DNA of 18,270 bases from Pseudomonadota bacterium (GCA_018660405.1 JABJKL010000168.1:1-18270), one strand, 5' to 3'. Numbered from the stretch's first letter, positions 7,845-14,724 are shown. Numbers and translations are program-made. The notes: generated from the letters alone by a model not told the origin.

Positions 7845-8966
7845 ATGAGTATTAACACCATCGAAGAAGTGCTCGAAGATTACCGCCAGGGAAAAATAGT
7901 TATTTTTACTGATGATGAAGATCGTGAGAATGAGGGTGATCTGATGATGGCCGCGGACGCGGTTGATGCCGAAGCGATTAATTTTATGGCACGCTACGGA
8001 CGGGGCCTTATCTGTTTAGCGCTTACCGAGGAACGTTGCGATCAGCTGGACTTGCCTTTAATGGTCGGTGAGAACGGAGCGCGGTTTTCGACTAATTTCA
8101 CAGTCTCTATAGAAGCTGCTGAAGGTGTAACCACGGGAATTTCTGCCGCAGACCGTGCAACCACAGTGCGTGCTGCAGTTGACCGGCAGGCGGTACCTGA
8201 AGATATTGTTACGCCGGGCCATATTTTTCCAATCATGGCACGTTCGGGTGGCGTGTTGAGTCGAGCTGGGCATACAGAAGCTGGTATTGATATGGCGCGG
8301 TTGGCTGGGCGCGATCCATCCAGCGTCATATGTGAAGTATTAAACGATGATGGATCTATGGCGCGCATGCCAGATCTTAAAAAATTTGCCGATCAGCATC
8401 AGCTAAAACTGTGTTCGATTACTGAATTAATTCGGTATCGAATGCAGCACGAGCCGAGTGTCGAACGTGTGCACGAAATGCTGCTTGATACGGCTATTGG
8501 AGGCACATTTAAAAATCCGGTTCGGACTGTTGTATTCAATGATAAGGAATGTGACGAGACCCATATAGCGCTCGTGATCGGTGATATTGATCCCGAGGTG
8601 CCCATACCTGTAAGGGTGCATGTAGAATCTGATTTGATGTGTTCTATACTAACCTTACAGGGTCGCGATATATGGAGTCCCGACAGAATTCTCAGATTTT
8701 TTGAAAAACAAGGGTCGGGTGTGTTGGTTATTTTGAGATATGATCAAACAGATATAGAGGTTCTTAAAGAGTTAGAGGACTCGACCATTGAGTTTAAAAA
8801 GCCAGGTACTGGAGATAAGCATTTGCGTTTATTGGGTGCTGGAAGTCAGATACTGGCCGATCTTGGTGTCAGAAAGATGCGTGTGCTCGGTAAGCCAAAG
8901 AAAGTTCACGGTCTGAGTGGGTTTGAATTGGAAATTGTGGACTACATAACTGAAATTTCAGAATAG
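7845..8966 (+). CDS. ribBA: RibBA-type protein: DHBP synthase with degenerate GTP cyclohydrolase II domain
   Basis: A 373-residue two-domain protein. The N-terminal part, about 1-200, is 3,4-dihydroxy-2-butanone 4-phosphate synthase, which makes the four-carbon unit for lumazine; it has DDEDRENEGD at 23-32 and GHIFPIMARSGGVLSRAG at 125-142 followed by HTEA, all intact. The C-terminal part resembles GTP cyclohydrolase II in fold order (ALVIGDI 242-248, RVHVESD 257-263, AGSQILADLGVRKMRVLG 332-349) but lacks the zinc cysteines expected after RVH.E and the EGRGIG active-site block. I infer that this domain is inactive for GTP hydrolysis and that a separate RibA is encoded elsewhere, a known situation in gammaproteobacteria. 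No strong Shine-Dalgarno is seen; AACGAGCGAAAAATT directly precedes the ATG. ribH follows after 32 bp. Confidence 0.95.
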   Translation: MSINTIEEVLEDYRQGKIVIFTDDEDRENEGDLMMAADAVDAEAINFMARYGRGLICLALTEERCDQLDLPLMVGENGARFSTNFTVSIEAAEGVTTGISAADRATTVRAAVDRQAVPEDIVTPGHIFPIMARSGGVLSRAGHTEAGIDMARLAGRDPSSVICEVLNDDGSMARMPDLKKFADQHQLKLCSITELIRYRMQHEPSVERVHEMLLDTAIGGTFKNPVRTVVFNDKECDETHIALVIGDIDPEVPIPVRVHVESDLMCSILTLQGRDIWSPDRILRFFEKQGSGVLVILRYDQTDIEVLKELEDSTIEFKKPGTGDKHLRLLGAGSQILADLGVRKMRVLGKPKKVHGLSGFELEIVDYITEISE

Positions 8967-8972
8967 TAACGA

Positions 8973-8998
8973 GCAAAAATATTTTGAAGGAGCACTAG
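8973..8998 (+). repeat. Solo terminal repeat forming the ribH ribosome binding site
   Basis: The 15 bases TTGAAGGAGCACTAG (8984-8998) are identical to the reverse complement of 17846-17860, the left end of the full inverted-repeat element. The match extends inward to 23 of 26 positions (8973-8998). AAGGAG at 8987-8992 followed by the six bases CACTAG places a near-ideal Shine-Dalgarno before the ribH ATG at 8999. The rest of the element is absent, so this is either a solo end left by deletion or, less likely, convergence on a Shine-Dalgarno. Confidence 0.7.
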
Positions 8999-9466
8999 AT
9001 GGCGTATAAGAAAATTGAAGGAGAATTGAACGGAAGCAGTCTTCGGTTAGCGGTGGTCTGCGGACGGTTTAACAGTTTTATTACTGATAACTTGCTGTCT
9101 GGAGCGATCGAGACTTTGGTTCGGCATGGTGTTCAAGAAAGTGCCATCACCGTGGTAAAGGTGCCGGGTGCATTTGAAATACCTGTTACGGTTAAGACCT
9201 TGGCAGAAAGCGGTGAGTTCGACGGCATCTTGGCGATTGGCGCGGTAATTCGAGGAGGCACTCCACATTTTGAGTATGTGGCAGGAGAATGTGTAAAAGG
9301 TATTGCTTCGGTGGCACTAAGCACGGGTGTCCCGATTGGATTCGGTGTGTTAACGGTTGATAGTATCGAGCAAGCCATTGAAAGAGCCGGTACCAAAGCT
9401 GGAAATAAGGGTGCTGAAGCTGCTGAAGCCGTGCTGGAAACCGCGAATCTGCTAAAAAAGCTTTAG
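8999..9466 (+). CDS. ribH: 6,7-dimethyl-8-ribityllumazine synthase
   Basis: A 155-residue enzyme that condenses the pyrimidine from RibD with the four-carbon phosphate from the RibB domain to give lumazine, the substrate of riboflavin synthase; it forms a 60-mer or smaller cage. What is seen: GRFNSFITDNLLSGA from residue 22, VPGAFEIPV at 55-63, and GAVIRGGTPHFEYVA at 81-95 with the catalytic His90. Length is normal. The Shine-Dalgarno AAGGAG, 6 bases before the ATG, lies in a solo repeat end. nusB follows at 69 bp, the conserved ribH-nusB order of proteobacteria. Confidence 0.98.
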   Translation: MAYKKIEGELNGSSLRLAVVCGRFNSFITDNLLSGAIETLVRHGVQESAITVVKVPGAFEIPVTVKTLAESGEFDGILAIGAVIRGGTPHFEYVAGECVKGIASVALSTGVPIGFGVLTVDSIEQAIERAGTKAGNKGAEAAEAVLETANLLKKL

Positions 9467-9535
9467 TCAGCTTCAACAAGATATTGCCGTATATTGATAA
9501 TGAGCCTCAAAAATTAATCGTAACGAGTAGTCCAA

Positions 9536-9982
9536 ATGACTAAAACCGGGGCAGACTTACGCGTAAAAGCTTCAAACCAGGGTGCGCGGCACAAAGCGCG
9601 CAGGACAGCAGTCCAGGCGCTCTATCAATGGGATATTACTGAGCAGTCAGCGGATGATATACGTGACCATTTTATAGAAACCGAGGGCAGCAAAGGCGTT
9701 GACACTGCCTATTTAGCGATTCTGATCGCGGAGGTGCCGCAACATTGTAAAGAGCTGGAAAAGGCATTGGAACCCTATTTGGATCGAGCCGTTTCAGCAT
9801 TGGATCCGATCGAGCGTGCGATCCTTCGAATTGGTTCCTATGAGCTAATTTATCAACCGGATGTTCCACCGAAGGTTGTGATCAATGAAGCCATCGAGCT
9901 AGCAAAAGTTTTTGGTGCTGATCACAGCTTTCGTTATGTAAATGGCGTGTTGGATAAGTTGGCCGCCGCGAGCCGCCGCTAG
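9536..9982 (+). CDS. nusB: Transcription antitermination factor NusB
   Basis: A 148-residue all-helical protein that binds boxA RNA with NusE (ribosomal protein S10) and prevents premature termination in rRNA operons. What is seen: ARHKARRTAVQALYQWDIT near residues 17-35, the family's RNA-binding N-terminal helix; LDPIERAILRIGSYEL in the middle; and VVINEAIELAKVFGADHSFRYVNGVLDKLA at the end, the most conserved part of NusB. Length is normal for the family, with a slightly long polar N-terminus (TKTGADLRVKASNQG). The TAG stop lies inside the left arm of an intrinsic terminator, so this gene probably ends the rib transcription unit or allows partial read-through to thiL. Confidence 0.97.
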   Translation: MTKTGADLRVKASNQGARHKARRTAVQALYQWDITEQSADDIRDHFIETEGSKGVDTAYLAILIAEVPQHCKELEKALEPYLDRAVSALDPIERAILRIGSYELIYQPDVPPKVVINEAIELAKVFGADHSFRYVNGVLDKLAAASRR

Positions 9983-10015
9983 TGCTCTTTAAACCTGGAC
10001 AGAGCACTCGTTTTT
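9981..10015 (+). terminator. Intrinsic terminator after nusB
   Basis: A perfect 8-bp stem, AGTGCTCT (9981-9988) and AGAGCACT (10001-10008), with a 12-base loop, is followed by CG and five T residues (10011-10015). The left arm overlaps the nusB stop codon. The stem is moderately stable, so termination may be partial, leaving thiL-pgpA partly co-transcribed with the rib genes. Confidence 0.75.
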
Positions 10016-10029
10016 ATTCGAGCTCCTAA

Positions 10030-11001
10030 ATGGATGAGTTCGGTTTAATCCAGCAGTACTTTAAGCGCCAAAATATCCCGAACAGCAAGGTTATCCTGGG
10101 GGTCGGTGACGATGCGGCAATCCTCAAGGTATCTGAAGGGCAGTCATTGGTCGCTTGCGTTGACACGATGGTCAGCGGCGTGCATTTCCACCCCGATGTC
10201 TCTCCCAGCAGCCTGGGCTACAAGCTTGCAATGGTAAATTTAAGCGATATAGCAGCGATGGGTGCCACGCCTGTATGGGCTACTTTGTGCTTAACGCTAC
10301 CTGGCATTGATGAAGCTTGGCTAGAATCGTTTTCAAATGGGCTTTTTGAGGCGTTGGATAAGTGCAACGTCCAATTAGTGGGCGGCGATACGACAAAGGG
10401 TCCAATGACTTTAAGTCTTCAATTGGGCGGGGAAGTTGTTCACGATAAAGCCCTGGCAAGACACGGTGCTACGGTGGGGGATGATGTGTGGGTAAGTGGC
10501 AGTTTGGGTGGCGCAGCATATGCCCTGGATTTGCTGGCCAAAAGTACGTCTATTGACACGCTTCAGTCAGGGTCACGGCTTCGATTGGAGCGGCCAGAAG
10601 CCCGTGTTGAACTTGGTTTGGCACTACAAGGGTTGGCCTCTGCTTGTATCGACGTTTCAGACGGCTTACTCGCCGACGCAGGGCACCTTTGTGCATCGAG
10701 CAAAGTCGCCGTCGATTTTGAGTTGAGTGCATTACCCTTGCATCCGAGCTTGTCCGAGTTGAATTCACCAGACATGGCCTTGCCTTATGCTTTGGCAGGT
10801 GGGGATGACTACGAATTGCTATTTACCGCAGGTTCAGCACAATGCGGCAAAATAGCCGAACTTTCGGGTCCATTGGGCATTGAACTCACAAAAATTGGCA
10901 GTGTATTGAATGGTGGAGTAATCCGGTGTTTATACAATGGTGCTGATGTGAGTGCCGACCACCAGCATTTGCGCGGATTTAATCATTTTTCGCCACATTA
11001 A
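10030..11001 (+). CDS. thiL: Thiamine-monophosphate kinase
   Basis: A 323-residue ATP-dependent kinase that phosphorylates thiamine monophosphate to thiamine diphosphate, the active cofactor; cytoplasmic, of the PurM/AIR-synthase fold. What is seen: GVGDDAAIL at 24-32, CVDTMVSGVHF at 43-53, AMVNLSDIAAMGA at 67-79, QLVGGDTTKG at 115-124, the metal and nucleotide sites of the family, and GGDDYELLF toward the C-terminus. Length and order match Escherichia ThiL throughout. The ATG follows the nusB terminator by 14 bases, and the Shine-Dalgarno is poor (GAGCTCCTAA). pgpA starts 13 bases after the TAA, an order seen in many gammaproteobacteria. Confidence 0.97.
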   Translation: MDEFGLIQQYFKRQNIPNSKVILGVGDDAAILKVSEGQSLVACVDTMVSGVHFHPDVSPSSLGYKLAMVNLSDIAAMGATPVWATLCLTLPGIDEAWLESFSNGLFEALDKCNVQLVGGDTTKGPMTLSLQLGGEVVHDKALARHGATVGDDVWVSGSLGGAAYALDLLAKSTSIDTLQSGSRLRLERPEARVELGLALQGLASACIDVSDGLLADAGHLCASSKVAVDFELSALPLHPSLSELNSPDMALPYALAGGDDYELLFTAGSAQCGKIAELSGPLGIELTKIGSVLNGGVIRCLYNGADVSADHQHLRGFNHFSPH

Positions 11002-11014
11002 AGGAGCCCAATAT

Positions 11015-11512
11015 ATGGCTGGAAAAAACCAAACAAGCGCTAATTTTAGTTTGCGAAACCCGGTACATTTTTTTGCACTTGGTTTTGGTGGTGGTCTGTT
11101 AAAGCCTGCACCGGGTACCTGGGGTACTCTGGTCGGGGTGCTGATTTATCTTTTACTAATCTCGATTCCTACGCCTGTTTATGTACTTCTGTGTGTTGTT
11201 TTATTTGTGGTCGGTATTTGGCTATGCGATATTGCCTGCCGTGATGCCGGTGTACATGATCATGGAGCCATTGTTTGGGATGAAATCGTCGGTTTTTTAG
11301 TGACAATGGCCTTTGTTCCCTTTAGTTGGCCTGCTTTGATACTTGGATTTTTACTGTTTCGATTTTTCGATATTCTTAAACCATGGCCGATTAGCGCATT
11401 AGATCGCCAGGTTGGTGGTGGTTTTGGAGTAATGGTCGATGACTTGCTTGCAGGTTTGTTTGCCGGAATCTTACTTTGGGCTATGTTTAATACTCTAGGC
11501 AGTTTTTTATAA
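11015..11512 (+). CDS. pgpA: Phosphatidylglycerophosphatase A
   Basis: A 165-residue inner-membrane enzyme that dephosphorylates phosphatidylglycerophosphate to phosphatidylglycerol. What is seen: GTWGTLVG at 34-41, DHGAIVWDEIVGF at 82-94, RFFDILKPWPI at 116-126 and GGFGVMVDDLLAG at 135-147, all typical of the family, with hydrophobic segments at about 40-70, 92-118 and 143-160. I chose the ATG at 11015 because AAGGAG (11001-11006) lies 8 bases upstream and MAGKNQ... is the natural length; a longer in-frame reading begins at 10952 inside thiL and is unlikely. A 160-bp foldback repeat begins 12 bases after the stop. Confidence 0.96.
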   Translation: MAGKNQTSANFSLRNPVHFFALGFGGGLLKPAPGTWGTLVGVLIYLLLISIPTPVYVLLCVVLFVVGIWLCDIACRDAGVHDHGAIVWDEIVGFLVTMAFVPFSWPALILGFLLFRFFDILKPWPISALDRQVGGGFGVMVDDLLAGLFAGILLWAMFNTLGSFL

Positions 11513-11524
11513 CGGTTGGTTATA

Positions 11525-11684
11525 GGGCACCTCTATTAATTCATGAATAAGCATTTTGAGTCCAATATTTGCCATCTCTGCGTTGCAAATCTTCGCAATA
11601 GCCAGCTATTACGTGCAATTTTCGCCTTGATATGACAAAGCTCGAATCTCAATCTGGCATATCCAGAATTAATAGAGGCACCCT
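11525..11684. mobile_element. 160-bp foldback (MITE-like) repeat upstream of ampD
   Basis: The ends GGGCACCTCTATTAATTC (11525-11542) and its partner at 11667-11684 match in 16 of 18 positions as inverted repeats; the only differences are CA against TG. Both are flanked by TATA. Similarity between the arms continues inward at lower identity (TTTTGAG against TTGAG, TTTG-CAT against TTTGTCAT) to a centre, AATAGCCAGCTATT, at 11597-11610, so the whole unit is one imperfect palindrome. It has no open reading frame. TA flanks and size fit a non-autonomous element moved by a Tc1/IS630-type transposase; this is inference. A solo end is found after secF. Confidence 0.7.
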
Positions 11685-11688
11685 ATAA

Positions 11689-12249
11689 ATGCGGGCAAAT
11701 CTTCATATTAAGCAAGGCTGGATTCAAGGTATAGAACATGTGCCATCGGAAAATCATGACAAGCGCCCTACCGGGCAAGAACCAGAAGTCCTTGTTATTC
11801 ATTGTATTAGCCTGCCGCCAGGGGAGTACGGTGGTAGCGAGATATGTGAATTTTTTCAGAATCGTCTGGATTGCTCAACACATCCATATTTTGAAAAAAT
11901 CCGCAGTCTACGTGTTTCTTCTCATTTTCTGATAGAGCGATCAGGCCGCATTGTACAGTTTGTTAGTACCGAGCATTGCGCTTGGCATGCGGGGGTGTCA
12001 GAGTATCTCGGTAGAGCTGCCGTGAATGAGTTTTCTATTGGTATCGAACTGGAAGGCCTTGATGATACGACGTTTGAAGATGCTCAATACGATGCTCTGG
12101 GAGGCTTGTCTCGTGTCCTTATTGAGGCTTACCCACGACTCATGAGTGAGTCGGTCGTCGGGCATAGCGATATTGCCTCTGGACGCAAAACGGACCCAGG
12201 GCCCGGTTTTGATTGGACTCGCTATAAACAGTTGATTACTAACCTATAG
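11689..12249 (+). CDS. ampD: 1,6-anhydro-N-acetylmuramyl-L-alanine amidase AmpD
   Basis: A 186-residue cytoplasmic zinc amidase that removes the peptide from anhydromuropeptides during murein recycling; its loss induces AmpC beta-lactamase in other bacteria through AmpR. What is seen: zinc ligands His38 (LVIHCISLPPGEYGG), His159 (VVGHSDI) and Asp169 (GRKTDPGPGFDW), the catalytic Glu120 in SIGIELEG, and AWHAGVSEY at 98-106. It is collinear with Escherichia AmpD and lacks a signal peptide, as expected for the cytoplasmic enzyme. The ATG lies 4 bases after a foldback repeat; the only purine-rich tract, AGAGG at 11674-11678, is inside the repeat end. ampR and ampE are not in the window. Confidence 0.97.
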   Translation: MRANLHIKQGWIQGIEHVPSENHDKRPTGQEPEVLVIHCISLPPGEYGGSEICEFFQNRLDCSTHPYFEKIRSLRVSSHFLIERSGRIVQFVSTEHCAWHAGVSEYLGRAAVNEFSIGIELEGLDDTTFEDAQYDALGGLSRVLIEAYPRLMSESVVGHSDIASGRKTDPGPGFDWTRYKQLITNL

Positions 12250-12308
12250 GCGCTTCTTGAGTTTGCAGCATAAACCCCTATATATTTAAGTTCAGGACAC
12301 TACATTAG

Positions 12309-12758
12309 ATGCAATTTGAAGAACTAAAAAGTTGGATAGAGAACAATTTTCCTGATGCGTAAGGTGATTCGGGGAATTGGTATATTGATGATGATGGATT
12401 ATCCGTGCAGATTCTCGCGGATCCGGGGCTTGGTCGAATGCGGATCATTATTGCCTTGACCAAGGTAAACGAAACTGACCCCTCTATCTACCCACGTTTA
12501 ATGCAGGCTAACTTTGAGAGTACGCTTGATGTGCGATATGCCATTAGCAATGGCTATATATGGAGTGTGTTTATTCATCCACTGGAGTCACTTAGCAATG
12601 AGGCACTAGACTCTGGTTATCTTCAGGCGGTGACGGCGGCGCAAACTTTCGGGACTAGTTACACTTCGGGTGTAATGAATTTTGCTACGGGGGTAGACCC
12701 ATCAGCAGCCGAATTTACCATGCTTCAGGAATTGAAACGTACCGGCCGATTAATGTGA
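12309..12758 (+). pseudogene. Small YbjN-like protein gene interrupted by an in-frame TAA
   Basis: From the ATG at 12309 the frame reads MQFEELKSWIENNFPDA, then TAA (12360-12362), then continues in the same frame as GDSGNWYIDDDGLSVQILADPGLGRMRI to a TGA at 12756. The two parts make one coherent protein of about 149 codons, so I treat it as a single gene with a nonsense change at codon 18. The first in-frame GTG after the stop is at 12405 and would give 117 residues. The pattern (LDVRYAISNGYIWSVFIHPLESLSNEAL, then FGTSYTSGVMNF) recalls the YbjN/type III secretion chaperone-like fold, from memory only; function unknown. The options are a recent pseudogene, a base-calling error, or re-initiation downstream of the stop. 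It lies between ampD and a BtuF-like gene. Confidence 0.55.
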
Positions 12759-12799
12759 GTGAATAGCCGCATGCAAGGTGGTAATGCTTCAATAACTGG

Positions 12800-13798
12800 A
12801 TGTTAATTATGCTGCGAATGATCGTCGCACTCCTTGTGCTGCATTTATGTAGCATCCAGCAAGCGCATCCGGCATTCTCCAGTTCAATATTAAGTGAGGT
12901 TCAAGAAAAAGTTGATCTTGCTAACGGGACAATAGAGTTCATAGATGACCTTGGCTCGAGGGTTATTCTACAGGTGCCCGTTAAGCGCACGATTAGTTTG
13001 GCGCCTAATATTACTGAATTAGTGTTCAGCGCTGGCGCAGGAGATACATTGCTTGCGGTGAGCGCCCATAGTGATTATCCGACAGATGCTCTAGCTCTGC
13101 CGGTAGTGGCTAACGGTGGGTCTGTTAGTCACGAGGCCATTCTGCGTTTACGGCCCGATATCGTGCTTGTTTGGGCAAGTGGTACCGCGCCCGGTAATAT
13201 AAACCGCCTCAAAGAGCTTGGCCTTACGGTAATCGCGATCGAACCCAGAACTTTCGAAGCATTAGAGCTTTGGGTTGTTCGCATAGGGAAGTTGGCTGGA
13301 ACTGAAATCATTGCTCAGCACGCGGTTGAAAAATTTCGGGACATTCTCGCTATCGATGCAGGTATTTCCACATCAAGCGTTGACGAGTATGGAGCAACAG
13401 GCAGCGAAACCATTTTGGTCGAACTAAGCCAAAAACCTTTAATGGCACTGTCCGGAAAGCATTTGTTGGGTCACATTGCTAAAGCTTGTGGAGCGAATAT
13501 TTTGTTTTCCGACAGTTTACAGATGGCTCCACTGATTTCCATAGAAGCGGTTTACGCACAGGATCCAGAGCTGATTATTCAGTTTTCAAGGGCTAATCCG
13601 CCCGAAAAAACTGCATGTATAACCGATAGCTATTGGCAAACACATCAGAGTTTGTCTGCCGTTAAAAATGGTTTTGTATGTCAACTAGATGGCGACTTGC
13701 TTACCCGGCATACCTTGCGAGCCGCTGAGGGTGCAAAACAGTTATGTGGATTGCTTGAGCGGTATCGACAACGAAACAGCCAATCTATTAAGCCATAG
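12800..13798 (+). CDS. BtuF-like periplasmic binding protein (cobalamin/corrinoid or siderophore type)
   Basis: A 332-residue protein with a hydrophobic N-terminal signal (about 4-25; a possible signal peptidase I site after AHPA; LVLHLC is a poor lipobox). From about residue 48 it is a class III substrate-binding protein: RTISLAPNITELVFSAGAGDTLLAVSAHSDYP (63-94), LRPDIVLVWASG (117-128), INRLKELGLTVIAIEP, and GKHLLGHIAKACGANILF. The order and wording match BtuF, the periplasmic B12-binding partner of BtuCD, better than ferric siderophore binders; no permease or ATPase lies nearby, so the substrate is inferred. The start could be the ATG at 12800 or 12809; neither has a clear Shine-Dalgarno. 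It converges with lexA across a 117-bp gap holding a tandem repeat. Confidence 0.8.
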   Translation: MLIMLRMIVALLVLHLCSIQQAHPAFSSSILSEVQEKVDLANGTIEFIDDLGSRVILQVPVKRTISLAPNITELVFSAGAGDTLLAVSAHSDYPTDALALPVVANGGSVSHEAILRLRPDIVLVWASGTAPGNINRLKELGLTVIAIEPRTFEALELWVVRIGKLAGTEIIAQHAVEKFRDILAIDAGISTSSVDEYGATGSETILVELSQKPLMALSGKHLLGHIAKACGANILFSDSLQMAPLISIEAVYAQDPELIIQFSRANPPEKTACITDSYWQTHQSLSAVKNGFVCQLDGDLLTRHTLRAAEGAKQLCGLLERYRQRNSQSIKP

Positions 13799-13823
13799 TT
13801 AAAACCAGAGTAAAACCACAACT

Positions 13824-13901
13824 AGGTTATAGTCAGGCTATAGTTAGGTAATGGTTAGGCAATGGTTAGGTAATAATTTAGGTAATAGCTTAGGTAATAT
13901 T
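13824..13901 (+). repeat. Seven tandem 10-12-bp repeats between btuF-like gene and lexA
   Basis: The units begin at 13824, 13835, 13846, 13857, 13868, 13880 and 13892, with consensus AGGTAATGGTT (variants AGGTTATAGTC, AGGCTATAGTT, AGGCAATGGTT, AGGTAATAATTT, AGGTAATAGCTT, AGGTAATATT). They lie between two convergent genes. No hairpin plus T-run terminator is seen in the gap. The array abuts the repeat-end fragment at 13904-13918. Confidence 0.8.
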
Positions 13902-13903
13902 AC

Positions 13904-13918
13904 GTTGAAGTAGCACTA
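13904..13918. repeat. Fragment of the 267-bp element's end at the lexA stop codon
   Basis: GTTGAAGTAGCACTA is a 15-base exact match to 18097-18111, the right end of the full inverted-repeat element (the GTAG version, not the GGAG version). The lexA stop codon TAG, on the minus strand, is 13916-13918 and therefore belongs to this fragment. No further element sequence is recognised on either side. Confidence 0.6.
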
Positions 13919-14656
13919 ATGAACGGTGCTTCTAATGATACCAACAGCAATCCCTTCGATGGCAAACTCTTGATGCTCGAGGTCTACCACAATAGGTTCA
14001 TATGCGGGGTTCTCTGCAATTAATTCGACTAATTTGCTGTGCTCGCTCTCTCGCTTAAAGCGTTTAACTGTAACGCTATCATCAAGGCGTGCAACGACCA
14101 CTTGATTGCTGTCTGCAGTAACCGCATTTTTAACCGCTAGTATGTCGCCATCCATGATGCCAATGCCTTGCATGCTGTCACCACGGATGCGCAGCAAATA
14201 ATCGGGGGCATGGGAAAATACGCTGGTATCAACATTCACGTGCGACTCTATATTGCCGGTTGCGAGGATGGGTTCTCCGGCGGCCACAGAGCCTACAATT
14301 GGAAGTTTTTCGAAATCATTGTTAGCGGCCTTGGTGAAAGGTATTACGTTAGTTCTTGGGCTGCTCCTCGGTTTGTTATCAGTTGCCAACTGGGGTTTGT
14401 TAAAAGCAATAGCCGAGCTGGATTGGTGCTCGTCCAGCGCATGATCCGTCACCAACCGTATACCGCGAGAAGTTCCACTTTTGAGAATGATTTTGCCTTT
14501 TTTAGCCAGCGCTCTTAAATGATCTTCTGCAGCATTAGGTGAGCGAAAACCAAAATAATCTGCTATCTCAATACGCGTCGGTGGGGCACCGGTTTCAGTG
14601 ATTGCTTGCTGAATAAAATCCAGTATTTCGGTCTGTCTTGCGGTTAGGTTTTTCAT
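13916..14656 (-). CDS. lexA: SOS repressor LexA
   Basis: A 246-residue repressor-protease of the SOS regulon; RecA filaments trigger its self-cleavage. What is seen: a winged-helix DNA-binding domain at about 1-69 with LTARQTEILDFI, the recognition helix region FRSPNAAEDHLRALAKKG and TSRGIRLV; a long polar linker, about 70-115; then the S24 peptidase domain with cleavage site Ala126-Gly127 (GSVAAGEPILA), nucleophile Ser161 in RGDSM and general base Lys198 in VTVKRFKR. Escherichia LexA has 202 residues; the extra length is almost all linker. The C-terminus reads EGIAVGIIRSTVH, and the stop codon lies in a repeat fragment, so the last few residues may have been altered. A LexA box about 50 bp upstream supports autoregulation. 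Confidence 0.97.
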   Translation of the reverse strand: MKNLTARQTEILDFIQQAITETGAPPTRIEIADYFGFRSPNAAEDHLRALAKKGKIILKSGTSRGIRLVTDHALDEHQSSSAIAFNKPQLATDNKPRSSPRTNVIPFTKAANNDFEKLPIVGSVAAGEPILATGNIESHVNVDTSVFSHAPDYLLRIRGDSMQGIGIMDGDILAVKNAVTADSNQVVVARLDDSVTVKRFKRESEHSKLVELIAENPAYEPIVVDLEHQEFAIEGIAVGIIRSTVH

Positions 14657-14704
14657 CTCAACACCTGGACAAAACTGTATGACTATGCGAAAACAGTAAC
14701 ATAC

Positions 14705-14724
14705 TACTGGGTAAATAACCAGTT
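14705..14724 (-). promoter_or_regulatory. LexA box upstream of lexA
   Basis: TACTGGGTAAATAACCAGTT has the CTG-N10-CAG architecture of the gammaproteobacterial SOS box, with a perfect ACTGG/CCAGT dyad and an AT-rich core. It lies about 50 bp before the lexA start, as expected for autoregulation. A looser pair, CTGT and ACAG at N14 spacing, lies closer to the gene, but its spacing is wrong for a box. Confidence 0.7.

Noticed and set aside
9463..9490. Possible left end of the 267-bp element after ribH (CTTCAACA and TTGC in register)
   Set aside because: Only eight contiguous bases match; too short to separate from chance.
10952..11014. Longer N-terminus for PgpA starting inside thiL
   Set aside because: The ATG at 11015 has AAGGAG at good spacing and gives the normal family length; the extension does not resemble PgpA.
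12250..12308. Possible decayed copy of the 267-bp element's end before the YbjN-like gene (CAGGACACTACATTAG)
   Set aside because: The resemblance to AAGGAGCACTAG needs several gaps and is within what chance would give.
14670..14700. Second LexA box formed by CTGT and ACAG near the lexA start
   Set aside because: The half-sites are 14 bases apart instead of 8, so they do not fit a LexA dimer site.
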